From NCBI GenBank assembly GCA_036852015.1, contig JAANDG010000306.1:62001-126000 (forward strand): a stretch of DNA of 64,000 bases, given 5' to 3'. Positions 1-11,391 of the stretch are shown piece by piece. The position numbers were made by a program, and so were the translations under genes. Origin of the DNA: Pelodera strongyloides. Lineage: Eukaryota; Nematoda; Chromadorea; Rhabditida; Rhabditidae. The notes beneath the pieces were generated by a model. That model was not told the DNA's origin. It made no database searches and saw only the letters and a list, made by a program, of their open reading frames with translations. Position 1 is the first letter of the stretch. Each line of letters opens with the position of its first letter.

Positions 1-116
1 GAAATGTCACTGACACTTGCCTGTAATGCCTAATACGAATTTCGTTTTCGCTATTTTTCTCTGGTTTTCGAGAGTTTTTGGAAAACTCCCGTAAGCACAT
101 TCGTCAGCTTAAATGC

Positions 117-304
117 TTAAAGCGAAATACCGGCCGGTTTTTGAAACGCATTGTGGACATCTGAATTCTTACGTATTTATGCTAATTTACTCGAATTTAG
201 CTCGACTGTTTATTCTAATTTATGCAATTTGCATGAGCTGCACATGAATGCTGAATGCTGGTGTACTTGATGCGTTTCAAAAACCGGACGTTATTTCGCT
301 TTAA
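117..304. mobile_element. TTAA-flanked palindromic element, family A
   Basis: Both ends carry inverted copies of a terminal sequence that starts AGCGAAATACCGGCCGG and continues into TTTTTGAAACGCAT. A TTAA at each edge suggests a TTAA target duplication of the piggyBac type. The inside is AT-rich, has no open frame and contains the recurring phrase TTTGCATAAGCTGCA seen in other copies. The right edge lies about 28 bases upstream of the acceptor that opens the collagen coding sequence, so the element sits in its promoter region. Confidence 0.8.
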
Positions 305-331
305 ACTTAAACTTCACCCTTTCCTCTACAG

Positions 332-3300
332 ATGGGCGATAATTTCCGCCACCTGGCGGTTGGAATATGTCTGCTCTCTCTTATTTCCACGTTCACTCTC
401 CTATTCTCTGCCTTCACCATTTACAATAAGGCCAACTTTGAACTATCGATGACCCAATCAAGGATGAGCGCATTCCAGGTAAGATAACATTATTCTAATT
501 AGTTTTCTAATTGCCTTCCGGCGAGATACAGTATTCCAGATGTTACGGTAATGTGAGACATTAAGTAAGTACTTGGAAGCAGCTCCACGAAAGTGTTGCT
601 AGTTTAATAAAGAGTGTGAAACATAACGCATTTAATGAAAATGGCATTTGTAGCGGAGTGGCTGGCATGTATAAGACAAAAGTCGTAGTAAGTCAACCAA
701 AATACAAAAAAGTTTCCCACTTGGCCCGGCCACTAATCATAAGCCTCCAGAGCAAGACGTCCGCCATTTGGTCCGAGTTGATGTGGATGTCTAAGGACAA
801 TGTCGGTGCGGTTCGCATCCGGCGTCAGTACGGCGAAGGAGCCGCGACTGGAGCTCAGCCGAACGCCGGTGTGCTGCACCAGTGCAGCCGTTAGTTTTTC
901 GTACCCTCCAACTATTGTATGATGTATTTTGTGTTCAAAAAGTTTTTCTAGTTATGCAATGCCGTTTTCACAGTTATGTTATGGTAACTTACTGCAGATT
1001 CTGAGATAATATTCCAGTTATGACTGTTTTATCTGAAGCTAAACGTTTAAGAGTGCCAACGCCTGCAATGTCCTTCTGGAGCTCCTGGCAATGAAGGAAT
1101 TCCTGGGCGAGATGGAGCACCCGGAACGCCAGGAAAGATTGGCGCGGTTAGTTTTTAAAGCGAAATACTGGCCGGTTTCTGAAACGCATCGTGGTCAACT
1201 GAATTCTTACGTGTTTATACTAATTTGCTCGGTATTATGTATGATATGTGGTCCACCACAGAATAGAACAAAATTTGCATACAATACATGGAAAAGCAGT
1301 TATCCAACACATATACGACTATACCGCTTTAGAATTTAACCCAACTAATTCCAGCCTGGATTTGATGGTGAAGACATCGAGATGCCGAATCCTCCAGAGA
1401 TGCCGTGCATGGTTTGTCCGGGAGGTCCACCAGGCCCTCGTGGAGCCCAAGGGGAGCGTGGACTCACAGGACAAGCTGGACGATCTGGACGATACGGTAG
1501 GTTGTCTGCTTTGTCAATTGTCAATCATCATATTATGTCATTATATTATGTGATCTTATCTATGAGGCGCGTGGTTTAGCGGAAATAACTTTATTATGCA
1601 TAATAAGAATAATAAACACAATAGGTTTGTTTATCACTAATACGTGTATATATAAGTACTTGCTGGACTTACGTACACCCCTTGGTCGGAATGCTAGTTC
1701 TCCTCTATTTCAGTTACTCTGTGTTTCTTGATCGTATATGGCACTCATGCTCTGCTACTAACTACTGAACATGATCAATGTAGCATGAACATTTGCACCT
1801 ACTGAACATTTATTAACACCTATCGTAAACATTTGTAAAAGTTATATCTAGGAAGCCCCGGAAACCCCGGTATTGATGGCACTCGGGGGCCGGTCGGAAA
1901 CATGGGACGTTCGGGACTAAAGGGAATACGAGGACCCAAGGGCCCTAAGGGAAAGGACGTTATTGGTAGGATTTTCACTTTTATGCAGTGATGTTATATG
2001 TCTTTTTAGCACATAATGGAACCTCCAATGTAATACACCAAAATGTCGTTTTTGAGCATACGCTTCACAAACCATGTGTCGTACTGCTTTAACTCTCTTA
2101 TACTTCAGCCGGAGAGGGTGTCAAAGGACCAAAGGGTGCTCCCGGAACTCGTGGAACTCAGGGTCGAAAGGGTGCAACTGGCAGATCCTCAAATCTCCCA
2201 GGACAACCTGGAAAGCCAGGACCGATTGGACCATCGGGAGCCAGTGGAAAGGTAGAGTTTTCGAATTCACAAATATTCGGAAGGCGTACTCTCTCCATAA
2301 GAATACGTCAACGTCAAATAGGCATACACCATAGACACATGGCTGTGGAATTTGCGATGTCGTAGCGTCGTAGAAAGAAGGTTAAAGTATCATATTTATT
2401 CAAAAATCGCAACTTTTTGTCGGAAGTGGCCACTATCCGTGTGATAAACCACAAAACTTTTAACCTGAAATTTTAGTTCAAATAATTATTTCGCACGCAC
2501 TCCGTGGTTTTCAAATTAATGGGAAACTTCTATTCTGAGTGCACATTTATCTACACGATTTCTTTTGGTTTCTTCATCTTGAACATACATCATACACTGT
2601 GGAGCTAGCATCCATATTCAATGTTTGCTTTTCTAGTATGGGGCTTACGGACAACGTGGCCCACCGGGACCCTCTGGTGATGCCGGGCTTCCCGGGGGTT
2701 ATTGCCCGGCCGATTGTGGTGTTAACACTATTATCAGTGATCTGACTCCCAGACATCCAGCAAGTAACCCGAACGGATATGATAATCCCGAAGAGATAAT
2801 GGTATGTTATGTGTTTTTTAAAGCGAAATACCGGCCGGTTTTTGAAACGCATCTCAAGTACTTGCATTCCTATGCATTTATGCAACGTGGGGTCTAATTG
2901 GGGTCCAGCTTTTATTCTAATTTTTGTTCTTTTGCATATGCTGCATAGAAAAGCAGGTGTACGGAATGCGTTTCAAAAACCGGCCGGTATTTCGCTTGAA
3001 GGAAGCTTTCCAATATAGTAATCTGGTCGCTCAAAGAAGCACAGTTTGGATCATACGTGAAGTTCTAAACAACTTTACAGGGCATCCTGTATTTGTGCTG
3101 TAGAGAATAATTGGGATATGGAGCTTCTGAAATTGAAGCCTACGATTCCTATCATTAGATCTTGCAATTAGTGCTTGCTGGTTATAAGAGTAAGCTTACA
3201 ACGTCTTGAATTGAATCTCAGTTCTATAACTTGGTGTTTAGGTATCCGCCGCCGACGAGGAGTCCGAGACAGAGGATGACGGATACGTTCCCGAGGATGT

Positions 3301-3682
3301 GCCCTACGCAAATGAGGTATCATATAAAACTCTCGGGCTCACTCACTCAGTTACTCCCGGGTGCGCGGGAAACACCAGCACGGTGTATACCTAGGCAATA
3401 CCCGCGCACATCGATTTCAGTACCGCGGGACGCAAATCCTGAGTTGCTCTATCTACGGACTATAGTAGGAATCAGTTTTCTACTATGAAGGGACAAAAAC
3501 TACAACCATTTCAGAAATCGTACGACAGTCAAGTTGCTGCCTCAGCTCCGTCGCCTATCGGATACCCTTCTGAAGTAACTGGACATCCATCGGCAGTGCC
3601 TCAAACCACCGACGAAGTAGCATCAAAAACACCGCACGAATACGAACTCCAGGGATACAGAATGCTATTTAGCGCTGTTTAA
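332..3682 (+). CDS. nematode cuticle collagen, complete, nine exons
   Basis: Structural collagen of the cuticle, secreted by the epidermis and assembled as a triple helix. Exons are 332-478, 751-889, 1052-1146, 1355-1496, 1852-1965, 2109-2251, 2637-2801, 3242-3316 and 3515-3682; phases agree throughout and give 395 residues. Residues 1-49 hold a membrane/signal segment (VGICLLSLISTF) of the cuticle collagen N-terminal domain. Exon 2 has the typical WSELMWM stretch and an RIRRQ furin-like cleavage site, then Cys pairs (QCSQCQRLQC) before Gly-X-Y repeats in several blocks separated by short breaks. The C-terminal part has YCPADCG and then an unusually long acidic, Pro/Ser-rich non-collagen tail of about 120 residues ending MLFSAV. 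The ATG lies directly behind CTCTACAG, a likely trans-splice acceptor. AATAAA follows near 3698 and 3728. The exact orthologue is not assigned. Confidence 0.92.
1155..1333. mobile_element. chimeric family A/D palindromic element in collagen intron 3
   Basis: The left end (TTAAAGCGAAATACTGGCCGG) is family A. The right end reads ACCGCTTTAGAA and is preceded by TTTGCATACAATACATGG, which belongs to the other TTAA element type seen downstream. It looks like a recombinant or doubly eroded copy and fills almost the whole intron. Confidence 0.5.
2818..3000. mobile_element. family A element, present only in the left duplicate
   Basis: Ends TTAAAGCGAAATACCGGCCGG and GGCCGGTATTTCGCTTGA are inverted repeats of each other. 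It lies in collagen intron 7 of the full gene. The same intron in the duplicate (7359-7613) lacks it, although the flanking intron sequence is otherwise alignable. Confidence 0.75.
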
Positions 3683-4029
3683 GGGAATCAATCAATCAAT
3701 AAACAATCATCAATCAATCGCTAATCAATAAATATATTTAACCAATTGCGAAATCGTGACTTTCACAATTTATTCAATTATTGTGGTTGAAAGAATATCA
3801 CAAATTGAACTAGGATTCTAATCCTGCATCAGATAAGGTCGGCTAGCGATTTAAATATGTATAACATATATTTTTATAGCTATAGCAAAATTAATATTGA
3901 ATCTCGAATTTTACAACTAAATGGTAGACTTACACCTTACTTACAAACGCACATAGTAGGAGATCATTTACAAAAAAATACATAATACATATGGTACATG
4001 GACTTTGGATGATACACCCAAATGTAATC

Positions 4030-4192
4030 GAAAAACCGGCAGGTTTTTAAAACGCATTGGATAACTGAATTCTTACTTATTGCTCGAATTTAGCCCGATT
4101 TTTTATTCTAATTTGTGTTCATTTGCATAAGCTGCCTCAGAATGCTGGTCTACTCGACGTGTTTCAAAATAGGGCCGGTATTCCGCTTTAAA
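4030..4192. mobile_element. family A element, left end eroded
   Basis: The left inverted end is degraded (AAAAACCGGCAGG...AAACGCAT) and the right end reads GGCCGGTATTCCGCTTTAA. It lies between the convergent 3' ends of the collagen and phosphoesterase copies. The same element is at 8389-8544, so it predates the tandem duplication. Confidence 0.7.
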
Positions 4193-4225
4193 TATTTCCA
4201 TATTTTTCACAAAGCCCTTTCTGAA

Positions 4226-4228
<3 letters not shown>

Positions 4229-4249
<21 letters not shown>
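4229..4249. repeat. CT microsatellite
   Basis: About ten CT units just past the stop of the truncated phosphoesterase. The duplicate at 8577-8635 is expanded and interrupted by TATC units. Confidence 0.85.
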
Positions 4250-4256
<7 letters not shown>

Positions 4257-4773
4257 TCTCTACGACTTGGCCTGAATATAAAACACGATCGGTTTGTTGC
4301 CCAGCTGATTCGCCTTGAGACACGAAGCGGCATTGATGAATACAGTGTCATTATTGCGCGCCGCACCGTAGCACTCGTGTACGTGACCGAATACGTGAAA
4401 TCTGAAAATTAGAAGAATTCAGTTAGAATCGGCAAATAATTATGCTATGTTTTAGGAAATGCATAACGAACACAGAAAATCGTGTTCTTTACACATTTTG
4501 TACCGTTTTCCACGTACGTCTAATGGTCTAATGTTTGTAATAAATATCTACATATCGCTTGAGCACGCAGCACGCCCCTGTATCATGTATTCATAAGGAC
4601 AGGTAGTTGAATACAATATTAAAAGCTTGCTACTAGTTAATCGATAGAATTTGCATAGAAAACTAGACATAAACTTACTGTGGCTTAATGCTTTCAATCG
4701 TCAGTAAAAGATCGTACTCGCCCCAGTGCTCATCGCTGAATTTGTCCAAATAACCTGAAAATAATATAAATAT

Positions 4774-4945
4774 TTAAAGCGAACTACTGGCTGGTTTTTG
4801 AACCACATCCAGTACACCAGCACTATTATGCAGCTTATGCAAATGAACATAAATTAGAATAAAAAAATCGAGCTAAATTAGCGTAACTACGTAAGAATTC
4901 AGTTGTCCACGGTGCGTTTCAATAACCGGCAGGTATGTCGCTTAA
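4774..4945. mobile_element. family A element in phosphoesterase intron
   Basis: Inverted ends TTAAAGCGAACTACTGG and GGTATGTCGCTTAA. The counterpart is at 9141-9328 in the other copy, so the insertion is older than the duplication. Confidence 0.7.
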
Positions 4946-5727
4946 AAAATCGATTTAACTTGAGAGTATATTTCCACAAGGTGGCCAAGCCTTTCCACGG
5001 TTATGGAACTGTGTAGTTTGTCGAACAAGCGAATATGGTAAGCGCGATAAGTGTATGTAGAATTCCACTTGGCGCACCCTTTTTTCGCCTACTCTGCGCC
5101 GCTCAACCGCGTAATTTCCGCAACATACATACCCAGCGGAGGCGTATGCGTAATCAACACATCCGTATCCAGCGGTATTTTTGTCCACTTCTCGGCGAAT
5201 AGTGGTCCCCTTTCTAGTGTGAATGGGTACCCAGCCAACGGGTGCCAGGAACTACCGTAGAATTTGACACCCTCAACCTGGAATGAAATTGTTGCCCAAG
5301 TTGAAGGTATTACTGTAGACGATGAAAGCAAAGCACCGTAACAGGACTAGATCATTAAGGACCGGACTAGGTCATTAAGGATCCTAACGTAAAATCAAGA
5401 TTAACACAGTGTATTTTAAGGCTAAGAAACGCGTTTTCAAGCTCAACCGCGGTACATTTCTGAGGATCTTCTTTCGCGAATACTTCCCCAATTTTGTATA
5501 CCAAGCAAAACGGGTTTCAAAGCCAACTTTGAGTAGTCTGAAGATTTATCACAGAAAAATTGGGGAAAACTTTTTTTTACGTGGGCCTGTGTCACTAACC
5601 ACAACATCCTTGTCGTGTAGATACGTGCAATTTGTGAGGAGTTCATATCCCTTTAGAGTGCCTTCACCTTGGTATCTGGGATGTCTGAAATAAGAAATAA
5701 AGCCTTTGCAAGACCAAGGTTCAAGAA

Positions 5728-5806
5728 GGTGGCAGTGTAGTGGTAAACGCAGTGGCCAGTGGCCCGGTAGTCTCAAGCCGGGCGGTCAAATCCCGCTGGT
5801 TCAACC
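5728..5806 (+). repeat. tRNA-like (SINE-type) sequence
   Basis: TGGCAGTGTAGTGG resembles a Pol III A box, and GGTCAAATCCCGC about 45 bases later resembles a B box, with a GC-rich CCCGG/CCGGG stem between. No full cloverleaf is evident. It lies in a phosphoesterase intron and is repeated at 10088-10166. Confidence 0.4.
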
Positions 5807-6303
5807 ATAATAGTTACCATGATATTGCAGTAAATGATATCTCTATGGGTCATAGCTTCAAAAAGTTTCCAATTATTCTCGAGAATTGAAAAACAATTGC
5901 AGCGGAAGTTCACCAATGGTTTGTAACATTTATTAAACACACGTCGGCAGAAGTGACAATGCGACACACCCGGGTCCACGAAAAAAAAGGTTTTCTACCA
6001 TGTGTTTGATAGATAGCTTGTACACGTGTTTGTTAGATGTTGTGCTAAGCTAGATGCTATAACAATTCAATTGGAAACGGATATAACGGACGTTTTACAC
6101 TCGTCAAACATATTGATTACCTTTTACTCATATCCTCAACGTCGTCGAATCCGAGATCGTGATTTCCCGCTACGATAATTTTATGTTTATGTGGCAGTTT
6201 ACCTAAAGTACAACGTTTAGATATTAGGAATACAGCTAGATGCTAGGGTTCATAGAAAACATAATTTCGTTTTAAAATCTTTTTTGGAGCCCTATGCCTT
6301 GAT

Positions 6304-6335
6304 GTGTTTAAAAACCGGACGGTACTTCGCATTAA
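6304..6335. mobile_element. solo right end of a family A element
   Basis: TTTAAAAACCGGACGGTACTTCGCATTAA matches only the right inverted end, next to the broken exon 2 of the truncated phosphoesterase. The equivalent intron at 10601-10830 lacks it. Confidence 0.55.
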
Positions 6336-6409
6336 TGCTTACCCAACTGCTCATTGAACTCCAGCAACTTTTCCTTGGAACCGGCAACATTTGTAAAAGT
6401 TATATCTAG

Positions 6410-8054
6410 GAAGCCCCGGAAACCCCGGTATTGATGGCACTCGGGGACCGGTCGGAAACATGGGACGTTCGGGACTAAAGGGAATACGAGGACCCAAGGG
6501 CCCTAAGGGAAAGGACGTTATTGGTAGGAAGTTCTAGGAAGTTTTACATTTTCACCTTAGTGCAGGGCTTATGTTATGTGCCTTATGGACATATATTGTA
6601 ACACAATTTTTCAGCATACGTTTCATAAACTATATGCCATACCCTTTAACTATCTTTTCACAAACCATGTGTCATGCTGCTTTAACTCTCTTATACTTCA
6701 GCCGGAGAGGGTGTCAAAGGACCAAAGGGTGCTCCCGGAACTCGTGGAACTCAGGGTCGAAAGGGTGCAACTGGCAGATCATCAAATCTCCCAGGACAAC
6801 CTGGAAAGCCAGGACCGATTGGACCGTCGGGTGCCAGTGGAAAGGTAGAGTCTTAGAATTCACAGGGATTCGGAAGCGGTACTATGTCCATAAGAAGACG
6901 TCAGCGTCAAATAGGCATACAACATAGGCCGTAGAATAAAAGCAAGGCTGTGGCTAAATTATCATATTTATTCAAAAATCACAACTTTTCGCCAGAAGTG
7001 GCCCAATATCGTGTGATAATCCTTTTAACCTTAAATTGTAGCTCAAATAATTATTTCGCACATGCATGGCTTTCAGCCCGCTAAAATTAATCACAGAATA
7101 CCATTCTGTGTGCACCTTTATATACAGGAATTTTGTTCCCTTCATCTTGAACGTACACAGCAATGGGGAGCTATTCAATTTTTGCTTTTCTAGTATGGGG
7201 CTTACGGCCAACGTGGCCCACCGGGACCATCTGGTGATGCCGGGCTTCCCGGGGGCTATTGCCCGGCCGATTGTGGTGTTAACACTATTATCAGTGATCT
7301 GACTCCAAGACATCCAGCAAGTAACCCGAACGGATATGATAAACCCGAAGAGATAATGGTATGGGTTTCTGAATGAAGCGTTCCAATCAATGTGGTAATC
7401 TGGTCGCTCAAAGAAGCATAGTTTGGATCATACGTGAAGTTCTAAACAACATTAGAGTGCACGTACTTGTGTTGTAGAGAATAAATGGGATAGGGAGCTT
7501 CTGCAATTGAAGCCTACGACTCCTATCATTAGATCTGTTAATTAGTGTTGCTGTTTATAGGAGTAAGCTGACAACGTCTTGAAAAAACCTCAGTTCTACA
7601 ACTTGGTGTTTAGGTATCCCCCGCCGACGAGGAGACCGAAACAGAAGATGGTGGATACGTCCCCGAGGATGTGCCCTACGCAAATGAGGTATCATATAAA
7701 ACTCTCGGGCTCACTCACTCAGTTACTCCCGGGTGCGCGGGAAACACCAGCACGGTGTATACCTAGGCAATACCCGCGCACATCGATTTCAGTACCGCGG
7801 GACGCAAATCCTGAGTTGCTCTATCTACGGACTATAGTAGGAATCAGTTTTCTACTATGAAGGCACAAAAACTACAACCATTTCAGAAATCGTACGACAG
7901 TCAAGTTGCTGCCTCAGCTCCGTCGCCTATCGGATACCCTTCTGAAGTAACTGGACATCCATCAGCAATGCCTCAAACCACCGAGGAAGTAGCATCAAAA
8001 ACACCACACGAATACGAACTCCAGGGATACAGAATGCTATTTAGCGCTGTCTAA
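6410..8054 (+). pseudogene. cuticle collagen, 5'-truncated duplicate
   Basis: Duplicate of collagen exons 5-9: 6410-6523, 6702-6844, 7194-7358, 7614-7688 and 7887-8054. Exon lengths (114, 143, 165, 75, 168) equal those of the full gene, splice sites are kept and the frame is open to the stop. Only scattered substitutions are seen, for example a conservative change in the tail (SAVPQTTDE to SAMPQTTEE). The signal/N-domain, furin site and first Gly-X-Y blocks are absent because the duplication begins 24 bases before exon 5, so a secreted trimerising collagen cannot be made from this copy alone. Exonic conservation beside diverged introns may mean gene conversion or a recent duplication. Confidence 0.85.
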
Positions 8055-8388
8055 GGGAATCAATCAATCACTAATCAATAAATATATTTAACGAATTGCG
8101 AAATCACGACTTTCACTATTTATTTATTTATTGTAGTTGAAAGAATATCACAAATTGAACGAGGATTCTGATCCTGTATCAGATAAGGTCGGCTAGCGAT
8201 TTAAATATGTATAACATATATTTTTATAGCAAAATTAAGATCGAATCTCGACTTCTACAATTAAATGTTAGACTTACAACTTACTTACAAACGCACAAGG
8301 AGATCATTTACAAAAAAAAATACATAATACATATGGTACATGGACTTTGGATGATACACCGATACACGCAAAGACACCCAAATGTAAT

Positions 8389-8544
8389 CGAAAAACCGGC
8401 CGGTTTGTAAAACGCAACTGAATTCTTACTTATTGCTCGAATTTAGGTCGATTTTTTATTCTAATTTGTGTTCATTTGCATAAGCTGCCTCAGAATGCTG
8501 GTCTACTCGACGTGTTTCAAAATAGGGCCGGTATTCCGCTTTAA
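8389..8544. mobile_element. family A element, duplicate of 4030-4192
   Basis: Same eroded left end and same GGTATTCCGCTTTAA right end as the copy in the left duplicate, about 4.36 kb away. Confidence 0.7.
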
Positions 8545-8576
8545 ATATTTCCATATTTTTCACAAAGCCCTTTCTG

Positions 8577-8600
8577 AATCTCTCTCTATCTCTCTCTCTA

Positions 8601-8635
<35 letters not shown>
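8577..8635. repeat. CT/TATC microsatellite
   Basis: Interrupted CT repeat downstream of the phosphoesterase stop. It is about three times longer than in the left duplicate. Confidence 0.85.
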
Positions 8636-8646
8636 TGACACCATCT

Positions 8647-11233
8647 CTACGACTTGGCCTGAATATAAAAGACGATCGGTTTGTTGCCCAGCTGATTCGC
8701 CTTGAGACACGAAGCGGCATTGATGAATACAGTGTCATTATTGCGCGCCGCACCGTAGCACTCGTGTACGTGACCGAATACGTGAAATCTGAAAATTAGA
8801 AGGATTCAGTTAGAATCGGCGAATAATTATGCTATGTTTTAGGAAATGCATAACGAACACAGAAAATCGTGTTCTTTATACATTTTGTACTGTTTTCCAC
8901 GTACGTCTAATGGTCTAATGTTTGTAATAAATATGAGCACGCCACTGTATCATGTATTCATAAGGACAGGTAGTTGAATACAATATTAAAAGCTTGCTAC
9001 TAGTTAATCAATACAATTTGCATACAAAACTAGACATAAACTTACTGTGGCTTAATACTTTCAATCGTCAGTAAAAGATCGTACTCGCCCCAGTGCTCAT
9101 CGCTGAATTTGTCCAAATAACCTGAAAATAATATTGAAATTTAAAGCGAACTACTGGCCGGTTTTTGAACCACATCCAGTACACCAGCATTCTTGTGCAG
9201 CTTATGCAAATGAAAATAAATTAGAATAAAAAATCGAGCTACATTCGAGCAAATTAGCATAAATACGTAAGAAATCAGTTGTCCACGGTGCGTTTCAATA
9301 ACCGGCAGGTTGCAGGTATGTCGCTTAAAAAAATCGATTTAGCTTGACAGTATATTTCCACAAGGTGGTCAAGCCTTTCCATGGATATGGAACTGTGCTG
9401 GGCTGTCGAACAAGCGACTATGGTACGCGCGAAATGTGTGTGTAAAATTCCATTCGGCGCACCCTTTTTTCGCCTCATCTGCGCCGCTCAACCGCGTAAT
9501 TTCCGCAATAGACATACCCAGCGGAGGCGTGTGCGTAATCAATACATCCGTATCGTGAGGTATTTTTGTCCACTTCTCGGCGAATAGTGGTCCCCTTTCT
9601 AGTGTGAATGGGTACCCAGCCAACGGGTGCCAGGAACTACCGTAGAATTTGACACCCTCAATCTGGAATGAAATTGTTACCCAAGTTGAAAGTATTACTG
9701 TAGATGATGAAAGCAATACCTCAGCAATAATTTAAATGTTTCATTAGTATTTTATTTATAAAAAGATGTTATTGAAGTCCGGGCCTAGTCCGGTAGAAGT
9801 CCGGGCCTAGTCCGGTAGAAGTCCTGGCCTAGTCCGGTAGAAGTCCTGGCCTAGTCCGGTAAAAGTCCGGGCGAGGTCCGGTAGAAGTCCGGGCTTAGTC
9901 CGGAATTGTAGAAGATCCGGACTAGGTCCGATTAAGGACCGTAACGTAAAATCAAGAAATCCACTAACCACAACATCCTTATCGTGTAGATATGTGCAAT
10001 TTGTGAGGAGTTCATATCCCTTTAGTGTGCCTTCACCTTGGTATCTGGGATGTCTGAAAGAAGAAATAAAGCCTTAACATGACCAAGAAGGTGGCAGTGT
10101 TGTGGTAAACGCAGTGGCCAGTGGCCCGGTAGTCCCAAGCCGGGCGGTCAAATCCCGCTGGTTCAACCATAATAGTTACCATGATATTGCAGTAAATGAT
10201 ATCTCTATGGGTCATAGGTTCAAAAAGTTTCCAAGTATTCTCGAGAATTGAAAAACAATTACAACGGAAAAGTTCACCAACGATTTGTAAGATGTATTAA
10301 ACACACGACTGCAGAAGTGACACGGTGATACACCCGGGTGTACGAAAAAAAAGTTTACCACCATGTGTTTGGTATATCACTTGTACATGTAACATGTGTT
10401 TGCTAGATGTTATCGCAAGAATCTAGCAAACATGAATATCGCCATTGCTAGATGCTAGAACAGTTCAATTGGAAACGGATATAATGGACGATTTACACTC
10501 GTCAAATATATTGATTACCTTTTACTCATATCCTCAACGTCGTCGAATCCGAGATCGTGATTTCCCGCTACGATAATTTTGTGTTTATGTGGCAGTTTAC
10601 CTAAAGTACAAGGTTTAGATATTAGGCCTACAGCTAGAGCTCACATTACACTTTTTTGGGATTCTTTCGTACCGTTTAGTAGGAAGAGACCCTTGAATCG
10701 AATGACGGTGATATTAGCTAGAATATAGCATATGGTCAACCTCACCATCAGCTACCAGATAATAGTTGGATAAAACAAAAGGAATTATTGTATGTTAGTA
10801 AAGGAACCGAAACTGAATGGTAAATCCTACCCAACTGCTCATTGAACTCCATCAGCTTTTCCTTGGAACCGGCATTCGTGAAGTCACCGGCATGTATCAG
10901 AATATCGCCGTTTGGTATCTCGTCCAACATGCCTCCCAATTGTTCATGAGTGTCAGAAATACAAACCACTTTTAACCATTTTCCTTCTGATGTGGGACGA
11001 TTCACTGAACTAAAATCATAATATTTATTGATTTTGACCAAACTGATACTGAAAACAGCGAATGTATAGAACACCCGTGGCTGCTAAGGCCAAAATTGGA
11101 GCCAATAAAACATGAAGTCAAGTACCAACTTCTCTTCGGTGCTAAGGTCCACCGTCTCCACGGTTCGCTCATTTCGAATAGTGGCCCAAAATGCCTCCTG
11201 GCTGTTTGGGTCCACACGACGAGCTTCGGCCAT
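8647..11233 (-). CDS. MPPED-family metallophosphoesterase, complete, seven exons
   Basis: Predicted metal-dependent phosphoesterase of the MPPED1/MPPED2 (UPF0046) family, which has close relatives in nematodes and vertebrates. Exons in order are 11233-11112, 11009-10831, 10600-10519, 10053-9969, 9662-9518, 9121-9046 and 8788-8647, giving 276 residues with consistent phases. Motifs in order: CISDTH near residue 60, GDILIHAGDF, GNHD, THTPPLG and GHVHE near the C-terminus, together the metal-binding set of the calcineurin-like fold. No signal peptide or membrane segment is seen, so it is probably cytosolic. The ATG follows a TTTTCAG acceptor at about 11243, a likely trans-splice site. The exon 1 donor (GTTTTA) was chosen by phase and is the weakest junction. 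Tail-to-tail with the collagen copies. Confidence 0.93.
9141..9328. mobile_element. family A element in phosphoesterase intron 5
   Basis: Inverted ends TTAAAGCGAACTACTGGCCGG and ACCGGCAGG...GTCGCTTAA. Counterpart of 4774-4945, with a short internal duplication (GGTTGCAGGT) at the right end. Confidence 0.7.
9774..9902. repeat. 22-bp minisatellite
   Basis: About six units of GAAGTCCGGGCCTAGTCCGG-type sequence inside phosphoesterase intron 4. Each unit contains the inverted pair CCGG/CCGG. The left duplicate has only two short related units near 5345-5385. Confidence 0.9.
10088..10166 (+). repeat. tRNA-like (SINE-type) sequence, duplicate
   Basis: Same A-box-like and B-box-like pair as 5728-5806, carried along by the tandem duplication. 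Confidence 0.4.
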
Positions 11234-11391
11234 TTTGGGCACTGAAAATTAATTAATAATTAAAATAACCAATGAAAACTATATACTTTTAATCAATAAT
11301 AAAGATACAGTACCCCAAGGTAAAAGACAACTGTGACTATCAGCAAACACCATGTTAATTACAATATTACTGTAGCTACACAGGAAAGTGG

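Larger units (their letters stand above)
4260..6385 (-). pseudogene. metallophosphoesterase (MPPED family), 5'-truncated duplicate
   Basis: Second copy of the phosphoesterase at 8647-11233. Exons in transcript order are 6385-6343 (remnant of exon 2), 6202-6121 (GNHD exon), 5684-5600, 5277-5133, 4754-4679 and 4401-4260 with the stop. All remaining exons are open, keep their splice sites and phases, and carry GNHD, THTPPLG and GHVHE. Exon 1 and most of exon 2, including the CISDTH metal-binding motif and the first GD motif, are missing. At 6385/6386 the exon breaks straight into collagen intron 4 sequence. Without the first metal site it should not be an active phosphatase, though a short product from an internal start cannot be excluded. 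Confidence 0.85.

Noticed and set aside
3231..3488. Plus-strand frame over collagen exon 8
   Set aside because: Wrong frame; the exon is read in another frame, with phase 0 from exon 7. The same applies to 7579-7860.
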